A stretch of DNA of 64,000 bases from assembly GCF_943734655.1 (NCBI RefSeq), contig NC_071355.1:205267939-205331938 (forward strand). Reading direction: 5' to 3'. The stretch is from Sabethes cyaneus. Taxonomy: Eukaryota > Arthropoda > Insecta > Diptera > Culicidae. The number at the start of each line of letters is the position of its first letter. Positions within the stretch are counted from its first letter, which is position 1. The position numbers and the translations under genes are program-made. The notes below the pieces were generated by a model. It searched no databases, was not told the origin of the DNA, and saw only the letters and a list, made by a program, of their open reading frames with translations. Below are positions 24,284 through 33,240 of the stretch, one piece after another.

Positions 24284-26894
24284 CTTACGAAGGCAATCCG
24301 ATAGGTAAACTGTGCCGACACAGAACGATGAACGAGCATCGTTGCAGTAATTCATTGTGGTATTTGACTATTTAGCGTGTAAAATCCAGCGCGGTTCCAG
24401 CGGAATTAGGTCGACATCAAGGGCTGACTGAGTGATTGGACAATTTTGCGTCTGTCAAACGAAGTGCATCAGGTTTACCGTTGGAGCACGCACGGTATTT
24501 GATTACGAATGATTAAACCTGCCAGGACGTTTGACTGAAGTTTATTTCTCGAGCAATATAGTTGTTGATTTTGTTGGTCGAGTGGCAAAAATGTCATCTC
24601 AGTTTGCTTCATTGAAGGATTCAAGATATACTTTGGGCATGTGTACGAAGTTAAATTAAATTAATTTTACGGGGTTCTTGAAAAAACAACTATTAGTGAT
24701 TTTTATGTAAACCACCAGTGTAAGTAATGGAAAACATATGTTGGGTTTCTGGTCATTTTTGTGATTATAACCTGTGATTTTCTAGTGATATGTAATTTGT
24801 TCTGTCTTTGTTGATATTAATGTTTATACTTAAATGAATGTTCTAAATTCTAATCAGCGAAAAAACAAAATGCAATATGGTTTTCATTTTGACTAAAAAA
24901 GACCTGTCAAAGACAGAAAAAGTGTTCTGTATTCGTTGTACTAGTAGGAAACAAACATACTAACACAGTAATCATGCGAACATCGAAGCTGTTTTGTTTT
25001 TATTTTGTAAATATAATAAAGATAATCATATATTGGAAGTGAATCAAAATCAAACTCACCCACATTAGCGAAGTAGATAACCAATTTGTACAGTTAAATG
25101 AAAAGGTTACAGAATGTAACAAACCAAAAAAAGAGACAAAAACTAAAATAAGGTAAAATTGAAGGAACTTTTATTGACAAAAAAAAAACAAACACAAATC
25201 AAAATGTTCCACATAACAAAAGGAAACAACATTTCATCAACCACTATTCTAGTTGTTCCAAAACCAAAAAACAGAAAAAAATAAACTAGTTGAGGATAAT
25301 CCGTCGCGTTCGACGCACAAGTCCCATGCACTCCTGTGCTTCGATGGCATCGAACTTTTGTGCTGCCGTACAACTTTGAAGTATGTAGTTCCAAACAAAA
25401 CAAAACAAAAAAACACAAAAGTCTACTCACGGGATTCCCAAAAACCGAAATGACGCACGGTAGCTTGTAAGATCGAAATCAGGGGTGGGAGGGCAAAACA
25501 AAACCCAACAAAATGAACAGCAGACGGTGGGTGGTGCAAATTCTGATACTCTAACAAGGTTAAGATAATAGAATGATGAAAAAGGAATCCCTAATTGAGC
25601 ATGAATGTGCGTTGTCAGGTCAGTAGACAGATAGAGGGAGATCGAGATAAAAGGAAGCGCGCAGCGGTAGGGCAGGACGGTTCGGTCCCGAAAGTCAACT
25701 GAGAGTGAATTGAATTTTAATCGAATCAACTAACTTCCTTTGGCCCGAGACAGCGAGTTCCGGCTACGGTAGCGGTACTGATTGTTGTAGTAGGAAAAGT
25801 CGGTCGCACTCACACACACATAGACAGCAGCAGGCATTCATACTGTTACGAAAATGTGATTTCTGCGTAAGGCCGCTCCTAAGACGGAATAAATTAACTT
25901 AAATTCAATTAAAATTAATGAATGACAATTGAATAAACACGCCGGTTGGCGACGGTGAACGTGTAAAACTGAAAGTAAAAGACAGACAGAAAATATAGAA
26001 CAAATGATGACAACGGAGAAATCTGACAATGTATTACCGAACAAGTTTGTTTCAATTATCACTGATGACAGTTTGTTTGAGTTGCTTTGCAGGAACCATC
26101 CGCTGGCTGGCAGTTGACTGACTAGCACTGACAAGGTATGTGAACCGTTCGTTGTGTTCTTCCTGCGGTAGATACGATAGATTGATGTGGAACACACGAT
26201 CCTACAGCTTAAACATAACACTAGTCGACAAAATTGGGATTTGTTCCGTTTAATAGCACCTACCATAGAGTTTCATAGAGTTGTAAGCACTAAGGACGCA
26301 AGGCGGAGTGTAGGTTCAGTGAGTTTATAGTAAGGGGAAGTCCTGTTTAGCCAGACAATCTCCGTGCCCGGACACTAGTGATTTTTCCAAAACAAAGAGT
26401 GATAAAAATATTTGGAAAGAACAGATCTACAATATTATCAAAGTACCCCTTATCAACCATTTCGAACATTTTTCTGAAAAAATACTTCATTAAGGCCGTC
26501 AAGTTGTGGCTAAAACGAGAAGTATTGCTCACCAGTGCAACCGTTTTGATCTAAACAATTTGAAACTTGTGAACAACTCATCACATCAGCCAGAGATTGT
26601 TGTTTGTAATTTCAGTGAACAAATTTTACTCTTAGTGAATGAACAGCTGTAGCTGTGATTAAATATTCCAATACGAATGAAATACCGTTCTGATTCAAAC
26701 TTAGAAGAGTCTCAAACTTCGAATGCTTCAGAATAAAATGCTCGTTAGTGTCTCTAATATGATGAAATATGATGGTTATTGTACGCCACCGTGTTTGTTA
26801 GAATGTCCTCTATCCGGTGTATGACTGTACATTGATCTGTAGAACTCCTTGGAAAAATCAGCAGACGCTGGAAAAAAGTGAGAATTCAGATTTC
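24284..26894. other. No gene recognised
   Basis: 2.6 kb of AT-rich sequence. Open stretches at 25143-25729 and 25838-26266 are A/T-run driven and show no domain. No RNA gene was recognised. Confidence 0.5.
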
Positions 26895-27267
26895 ATTAGT
26901 AAATTAGGTAGGAGTTAGCCTTCTTTAAGAAGGAGGGGCACCTATACAAATGAAATACAAACTTCCTCATACTGTATTCGGCATTCGGGAAAATGTTCAG
27001 GGCGAATATTTAAGTGCTATCTGCTCTATTTTATCTAGCTAAGGAACGGGGGGGTTGTTTTCTACTTTACTGTGAGGAAAAATTCCAAATTTGTATATTA
27101 AACTAGGCATGCTTTCATAGTTACGTACCTGCCAATATGAATCATCTAAGGTTGAGCTCCTCAGAAACTTGCAAAACTCGAGATTGTAACAAAGGTCATC
27201 CGAGATTCACGATTTATGTACAACACAGTTTAATTTGTGGCAATACGAAGTTTGTTGGGTCAGCTAG
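26895..27267 (+). mobile_element. Helitron 3'-end copy
   Basis: Begins inside one ~140-bp unit ('ggaggggcacctatacaaatg') and continues colinear with the complete Helitron's 3' part. It ends 'gaagtttgttgggtcagctag' with CTAG at 27264-27267 followed by T, the Helitron CTRR|T terminus. It is important as an empty-site control. Around 27097 it runs 'attaaactaggcatgctttc' where the complete copy carries a MITE. Confidence 0.8.
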
Positions 27268-27599
27268 TATAATTATAAATTTAACTTTCTTTAGCTTTGA
27301 GAAATCTAAATGAACATGTTTTTTTAGTTCTTAGACTCTGCCATTTTTATACCTAGGGGCTTATGCTATTTTCACCTCGTTTGATGCGGCGTGGAGTCTG
27401 TCTGTCAACGTGTGTCCGCAAAACCCCGAACAATATCAGCAACATTGTCAACGCAAATTTTCGGTAATGCTTCTAAAGACAGAGAAAGGAAATAATATTG
27501 GATTTCGTTCAAAACCGCTTATTCCGAGTTTCAGCTAAAATCGGTGGAAAGCGCTTTTGAACTCAACGGTCGAAAAAAAAATAATCCCGAACTCAAACA
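27268..27599. other. No gene recognised
   Basis: Unassigned sequence between the Helitron end and the degenerate repeat. Confidence 0.4.
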
Positions 27600-27721
27600 A
27601 ATACACCGATAGGTACACCGAAAGGCATAATGCGATTAGCATACGAACGTTAGGCATAATGGACGTTAGGTATAAATACATCAGGCATAATCGTCTTTTG
27701 GCATAAAAAAGGCAAAGCCGA
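27600..27721. repeat. Degenerate 'ttaggcataatggacg' short-repeat patch
   Basis: Repeated phrases aggcataatg, ttaggcataatgg, caggcataatcg. A similar patch (29365-29440) lies on the far side of the split SINE. The SINE therefore probably inserted into a pre-existing patch of this repeat. Confidence 0.55.
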
Positions 27722-27806
27722 GGCGCTGTATTCCATTATCGAAACTTGACCTTTTTTTAGCTATACGAAAGACTTCGCAGCCAGCTGTTAGAGTACAGGA
27801 CAATTG
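27722..27806 (-). mobile_element. tRNA-derived SINE, 3' part
   Basis: On the minus strand: CAATTGTCCTGTACTCTAAC, then AGCTGGCTGCGAAGTCTTTC, then AGGTCAAGTTTCGATAATGG. This is the tail of a mosquito-type tRNA-derived SINE whose 5' head lies at 29245-29362 in the same orientation. The two parts are separated by a 1438-bp insertion. Confidence 0.7.
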
Positions 27807-28059
27807 GGTCCTAAAATTTGTGATAAAAAGATGATTTTTTTAGAAGGAACGATAAAGCTTCCCATTATGACTACCAGAGTATAGTTTTTTCTTTTTTAAA
27901 AAGATGCAGACCACTAAAAAATTAAAAAATAAAAATATTGTAATTTATTCTCCCTTGACATTAGAGACCTTCCTTGACATAAGGAAAATAACACGTTTCT
28001 GGCAACAATGATAACTTTTTCTCACTGGCAACTCTGGTTTAACATTAGAGCAGCTGATC

Positions 28060-28492
28060 GTTTTGACAGTTACAGCTTCGCAGTTGTCTCTTGTGCTTGT
28101 CTGCGTTTTGCTGGTCGTGAGGAAGTGGAACATCAAATTTGTACTAGTTATCGGATAAAAGTTTTGATTCGGGCAATGTATTCCAATCCATCGATTCACG
28201 GTGCTAGACTTTGTCCAAATCTAGTTTGCGCTAAGAATGACTAAACGATGTCAAACTGATGGTCAACGGTATAATCTCGGTACAATCGACCCCGCAGAAC
28301 AGTATGAAAAAAAACGCCAACCGAAACTGGCACCGTATTATCAATCAGATTGGTATGTTCTGCTACTCCGATGTGAATCAGCAGTAGGGCGAACGGCAGA
28401 CCAAAAATTTCTGTGCGTTTCTAACCAAACACGGTCGCATCTCGATGGCGGGTGTTGCATCCGAAAACTGAAGCCATCCACGCTGTGACCAA
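28060..28492 (+). pseudogene. Got2: Mitochondrial aspartate aminotransferase (Got2) pseudogene, C-terminal part
   Basis: Across three frames the + strand gives REEVEHQI, KVLIRAMYSNPSIHGARL, then KLMVNGIISVQSTPQNSMKK, NRNWHRIINQIGMFCYS, then RQTKNF.AFLTKHGRISMAGV and finally AIHAVTK. This is the ordered C-terminal third of mitochondrial aspartate aminotransferase (the enzyme interconverting aspartate/2-oxoglutarate with oxaloacetate/glutamate). The enzyme's typical text is LIRxMYSNPPxHGARI...ITDQIGMFCxTG...TKDGRISxAGV...AIHxVTK. Several frameshifts, an in-frame TAG after NQQ and a stop after SEN make it non-functional. The N-terminal two thirds, including the PLP lysine region, are absent. No intron and no poly(A) are visible. 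Confidence 0.75.
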
Positions 28493-28651
28493 GTGCAGTC
28501 ACTACGCTTATTGCTGATTTTGACAAAGGCCTTAATTAAACTGAGATGACCGGAACCAGAAAATGAGCTGTAAACTCAGAAAATGTTTTAGGTCTCGATT
28601 GCCAAGCCATTTGCTGACTTTGCAACTTTTGACTTTTTGACACGCTATCAC

Positions 28652-28943
28652 CAGGGATGCCACATATAATTCTGTGTTTTTTGTTGGAAAAATCTGACAA
28701 TCTGTACGGCGAGGAAAAATATCTGTGCAAAAATCTGTCCAATGCAAAACAATGCGAGTGAAAGAGATAGAGAGTCATTTTGCTGACTATTTCCGTCTCT
28801 TTCACTCTCATGTAAAAGCTCAAAAATCTGTTTAATCTGTGTAATTTGGCGAAAATCTGTATTCTATGCATACAGATTCTGTACAGGCGATTTCTTTCAA
28901 ATATCTGTTAAACACAGAATAATCTGTGCATGTGGCAACCCTG
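28652..28943. mobile_element. hAT-type MITE, 292 bp, perfect 8-bp TSD
   Basis: Termini CAGGGATGCCACAT and ATGTGGCAACCCTG are inverted with two mismatches. Internal sequence is built from repeated 'aaaatctgt' phrases, with a paired 'gagtgaaagagatag'/'ctctttcactctc' stem. The flanks gctatcac at 28644-28651 and 28944-28951 are identical, a clean 8-bp target duplication typical of hAT. It lies inside the 27807-29244 insertion and is therefore younger. Confidence 0.92.
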
Positions 28944-29244
28944 GCTATCACATGAGCGTGAACGTGAAGGTAAACAAAAAGTTTTCCGTGACATTTCAAG
29001 ACATATACTATGGTTTCTTTTTATAATTCGTGTTGTCTAGACACCGCTTGACACAACCATGCACAACTATAGTTTGTCTATATAAGGTTGCCCAAATGTT
29101 TGTTTTTTGTTCAAAATTTCACAAAATTAAAAAAAAAGATTTTTACCGGCAATAGCCTAAAAATATAAAATTGAATATCAAAATATGTGTTCCTAACCCT
29201 AACCTCATCGATTCAAGCTAAAAACGACATATTGCTTTAGGACC

Positions 29245-29362
29245 CAATTGCGGGGCGAATGCTACGATCCTATTACCTCTAACAGCTTCTCCCAACCGAG
29301 ATTCGAACATACGACGACTGGCATAATAGACCAGCATCGTACTTCGAGGCCAACTGGGTGGA
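29245..29362 (-). mobile_element. tRNA-derived SINE, 5' head with Pol III boxes
   Basis: Minus strand: GTTGGCCTCGAAGTACGATG, GGTCTATTATGCCAGTCGTC, then GTTCGAATCTC (29298-29308). TGGCCTCGAAGT serves as a plausible A box and GTTCGAATC as a near-consensus B box, spaced as in a tRNA. The 3' part of the same SINE is at 27722-27806. The pair together makes about 200 bp. Confidence 0.72.
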
Positions 29363-29742
29363 CGATAGGCTTTATGGATAATAGGTATAATGTGCAGAAG
29401 GTATAAAGTACTGTAGGCATAATGGATGCTAGGTAATCTGTCGTTTGCTTGCAAAGGTCAATCGACTCAGTTTAAAATAGCATTGCCTATAGCAGAGTAT
29501 GCCGCATTACGAATGGCTGAAACTCAATTGGATGAAATAGCTAAATGGCATAGAAGATCTAATGGAACCACAAATGACCAAAACGCAAATGGCTGAATCA
29601 CAAATGTTCGAAAAATATGGCCGAATGTTATAGAAAATATTGGCAGTCTTCGACCTGTTAAAATGTTGGGTATATGTTGTCCTTATTCGCTGCCGCCCAT
29701 TCGGATTCAACAGACCTACGCAGGCCTCGGAAAGCGAATAAG
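29363..29742. repeat. Degenerate short-repeat flank
   Basis: Continues the 'aggcataatgg' theme to about 29440, then a loose 'aaatggctgaa' theme (29510-29640). No gene. Confidence 0.4.
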
Positions 29743-29848
29743 CCTAGACAGATGTGATTTCTGCGCGGGAGGGAGTTACCTTCCGCAGTGGTCGACCTGT
29801 TTAACGGCAGGTCATCGGCAACACTCGCGGCCTGTAACCGTCTCGCTC
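29743..29848 (-). mobile_element. Inverted internal Helitron fragment
   Basis: Read in reverse, this matches 31830-31925 of the adjacent Helitron ('ggccgcgagtgttgccgatg', 'agaaatcacatctgtctagg'). It lies 120 bp left of the complete Helitron but in the opposite direction. Confidence 0.65.
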
Positions 29849-30059
29849 TGAATCATCTATGAAAAGTCAGAAAATATTTTTCACAGAATTGATGATGATG
29901 ATGAATGGTACTACCGCCTGCTATAGCAGAACGTCCGTTCTTAGCAATGGATTTTCATGACAAAAGAAATCTATATCTATAAAAAAGGATTTCTGTCTGT
30001 GTGTCTGTCTGTCCGTATGTTCCTTTAGAATCGAAAACTACTGACCCGATCGGAGTGAA

Positions 30060-31760
30060 AATTTGCATGTAGGGGTTTTTGGTGCCAGGAAAGGTTCTTA
30101 TGATGGTTAGAGACCCCTCCCCCCACTAAGAGGGGCGGCTCCTATACAAATGAAACATAAATTTCTGCATAACGCGAGAACTAATCCAGCAAATGGAACA
30201 AAATTTTACAGGTGGGTTTTTTGGAGACAAGAATTTTTTCTATGGTGAATTAAGACCCCTCCCCACTTTAGGACGGGGGGGTTCCCATACAAATAAAATA
30301 TAAATTTCGTCATAACTCCAGAACTAATCAAGCAAATGGAACCAAATTTAGCATGTGGGTGTTTTTGTAGGCAATTTTTTTTCTATGGTGAATTGAGACC
30401 TCTCCCCTTATTAGGAGGGGAATAATGACCTCTCTCCCTTTAAAGAGGGATGGCTCCCATACAAATGAAATACAAATTTCCTCATAACTCGAAAACTAAT
30501 CAAGTAAATGGAACCAAATTTGACATGTGGGTGTTTTTGGAGACAAGAATTTTTTCTATGGTGAATTGAAACCTCTCCCCACTTTGGGAGGCGAATTGTG
30601 ACCCCTCTACCTTTTAATATGGGGGGCTTCCATATACATGAAATACAAATTTCCTCATAACTGGAGAACCAATCAAGCAAATGGAACAAAATTTGACATG
30701 TGGATGTTTTTGGAAACAAGAATTTTTTCTATGGTAAATTGAAACCTCTCCCCACTTTAGAAGGGGGGGCTCCCATACAAAAGAAAAATAAATTTCCTCA
30801 TAACTCCAGAACTAATCAAGGGAATGGAACCAAATTTAGCATGTGGGTGTTTTAGTACGCAAGTTTTTTTTCTATGGTGAATTGAGGGGAGGGATCCTCT
30901 ATAGGAGGGGATTAATGACCCCTCTCCCTTTTAAGAGGGGGCTTCCACACAAATGAAATACAAATTTCCTCATAACTCGAGAACTAATTAATCAAATGGA
31001 ACCATATTTGGCATGTGGGTGTTTTTGAGGCATGAATTTTTTCTAAGATGAATTAGGACCCCTTACCTTTTTAGGAGGTGGGGCTCCCATACAAATGAAA
31101 TACAAATTTCATCATAACTCGAGAACTAATCAAGCAAATGGAACAAAATTTGGCATGTGAAAGTTTTCGAGGGCAAGAATATTTTCTATGGTGAATTAGG
31201 ACCCATCCCCACTTTTAGACGGGGGGGCTTCTACACAAATGAAATGCAAATTTCCTCATTACTCGAGAACTAATCAAGCAAATGGAACCAAGTTTGGCAT
31301 GTGGGTGTTTTTGTAGGCAAGAATATTTTCTATGGTGAATTAGGACCCTTTCCCACTTTAGAAGGAGGGGCTTCTATACAAATGAAAAACAAATTTCCTC
31401 ATAACTCGAGAACTAATCAAGCGAATGGAACCAAATTTGACATGTAAGTGGTTTTGGAGGCAAGATTTTTTTCTATGGTGAATTGAGACCCCTCTCCTCT
31501 TTAGAAAGCGAGTTATGACCCATCTCCCCTTTTAAGAGGGGTGCTCCCATACAAATGAAATACAAATTTCCTTATAATTTGAGTACTAATCAAGCAAATG
31601 GAACCAAATTTGGCATGTGAGAGATTTTCGAGTCTTGAATTTATTTTATGATAGTTCGAGACCTCTCACCCCTGTGGCAGGGGGATATGGACTCTCATAC
31701 AAATAAATCAGAAATTTTTGCGAAACTCAAAAAGTAATCGAACTCGAGAAATTCGAGACT
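30060..31760 (+). repeat. Internal Helitron minisatellite (~140-180-bp units, about 10)
   Basis: Each unit carries 'tttttctatggtgaattgag', a C-rich then G-rich pair (ccccactttaggagggggg, able to form a small hairpin), 'cccatacaaatgaaatacaa' and 'aactaatcaagcaaatggaa'. Unit length varies because some units have a duplicated C/G block (e.g. 30396-30450). The Helitron copy at 2381 has only about three units, so copy number is variable between elements. Confidence 0.85.
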
Positions 31761-32191
31761 CTTTCATAAAACATTAGTCAATAACAAGACCACAAGAACT
31801 AGCTATAGTAACACTAGATCATTTACGACGAGACGGCCGCGAGTGTTGCCGGTGACCCGCCGTCGGAAGCGCCGCCCACTGGGAGGAGGCAACTCCCCGC
31901 AGAAATCACTACTGTCTAGCTTTATTTGTTTTCCTAGGTCTACCTGGGTTTCCTGGAACGAGCGACAGCGAGCAAGGAGAGGATCGCGAAATGGTACTTT
32001 CCAAAAAATAATTTTCTGTGAAATGGTACATTCCGCTTAAGGTTTTTCGCAAAATGATATTCGGCGAAATGTTGTACAATCATGGCGAATATTACTATCC
32101 GCTTTCTGGCTATGCGATGAGGGGACAGGGGAGTTGTTTTCTACTTTACTGTGAAGAAAAATTGCAAATTTGTATATTAAACTATCCATTC

Positions 32192-32465
32192 CTGGTAACT
32201 AATAAGCATTAGCATAAACAGCAAATCAGCGTGTCTGGCATTTTATACTGCACGTTGTTGTATATTAGCTTTTTGACTACATAGGTATTCAAATTCTTCG
32301 TGTCGGTAATTAGTTGTAAATTAGCATTGTCAGCACTATAAGAAGGTTATCAGTAAAGTAGCTGTATATTTTGCCAAAATAGCATTTAAGTAGCATTTAA
32401 GGCGACTTAAATGCTTATTGGCCTACATTTGAATAGCATTGGTGATGCTTATTGGTTACCTGGGA
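32192..32465. mobile_element. MITE nested in the Helitron (GGTAACCAATAAGCAT family)
   Basis: Inverted ends: cctggtaactaataagcat (32191) and atgcttattggttacctgg (to ~32463). The Helitron copy at 26895-27267 lacks it at the matching place (attaaacta|ggcatgc), so this is a true later insertion. A second copy with the same interior ('tgttgtatattagctttttg') is at 53323-53607. Confidence 0.85.
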
Positions 32466-32623
32466 TGCTTTCATAGTTACGTAACTGCCAAAATGAATCA
32501 TCTATAGTTGAACTTCTCAGAAACTTGCAAAACTCGAGATTGTGACAAAGATCATCCGAGATTCATGATTTATGTACAACACAGGTTAATTTGTGGCAAT
32601 ACGAAGTTTGTCGGGTCAGCTAG

Positions 32624-33240
32624 TTATATATATTCAACGATTGGTCATACTCACTTCATACACATTCATTGAAGAACTAAAAGGAAATTAGTCGGTAAGC
32701 AACATCACTTACACGTATCGAGAATATTGAGAATCTCCTTCCAAGGGCTAGATCGGATGTTCTAATCGAAGAATAAGCTCTCTTAATGCAGAATGACCCC
32801 GACAAATGTAGAGAAGAACCCGTTATACACGATATGCTGCTAATCGGACCAAGGTTAACCTTAGAAAGTTGGTTGCTTCACTTTCTCTAAGCACACCGCT
32901 TCAAACGAGTGCCCAGATGGTCCCTTCCTCCCCCAAAAAATTGTGGTAATATAAATTATGGAATGACATGCCGCAGTTAGACGTAGTCCTACGTCAAAAG
33001 TGACAAAATCCTCTCGTCTCCAACAGTCGAAGGTTCTGTACCCTGTACGATGATTAAACCTAGACCAATTTGATGTCTGTGTTATGAAAGTGTGACAGAA
33101 AAAATTACGAAATCACCTTGTTCTAACAGGTCGACGATTAAACCTAGCTGAATTTGATATCTGTTTGGGAAGTGTGATACAACTGTACTGTTCGGTTGAA
33201 TATGATTCTATATGTTCATACAGAAAAATATGCTTAGGTA
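32624..33240. other. No gene; imperfect direct repeat
   Basis: An ~85-bp segment is imperfectly duplicated: 'gatgattaaacctagaccaa' (~33049) and 'cgacgattaaacctagctga' (~33132), each followed by 'tttgatrtctgt' and a gtgtga phrase. It lies just outside the 3' tail of the LINE. Confidence 0.5.

Larger units (their letters stand above)
27807..29244. mobile_element. 1.44-kb TIR-bounded insertion carrying a Got2 pseudogene
   Basis: The insertion breaks a SINE exactly at CAATTG, which is present on both sides (27801-27806 and 29245-29250). It starts GGTCCTAAA and ends TTTAGGACC. CAATTG is its own reverse complement, so two readings are possible: a 9-bp TIR with a 6-bp target duplication, or a 15-bp TIR. 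Contents: a decayed mitochondrial aspartate aminotransferase segment (28060-28492) and a nested hAT MITE (28652-28943). No transposase is recognisable. The arrangement suggests gene capture by a non-autonomous DNA transposon. A retrocopy flanked by unrelated sequence is the alternative. Confidence 0.6.
29970..32623 (+). mobile_element. Complete non-autonomous Helitron, 2654 bp
   Basis: Starts TCTATATCTATAAAAAAGG (5' TC) preceded by A and ends GGGTCAGCTAG (CTAG, a CTRR end) followed by T. A|T insertion with no duplication and no inverted repeats is the Helitron hallmark. Order of parts: AT-rich start, CTGTCTG run, lead-in, about ten ~140-180-bp minisatellite units, a GC-rich block (31834-31900), a 3' region and a nested MITE (32192-32465). 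No RepHel coding. The same 3' terminus occurs at 27267 and the same 5' part at 2381. Confidence 0.85.
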
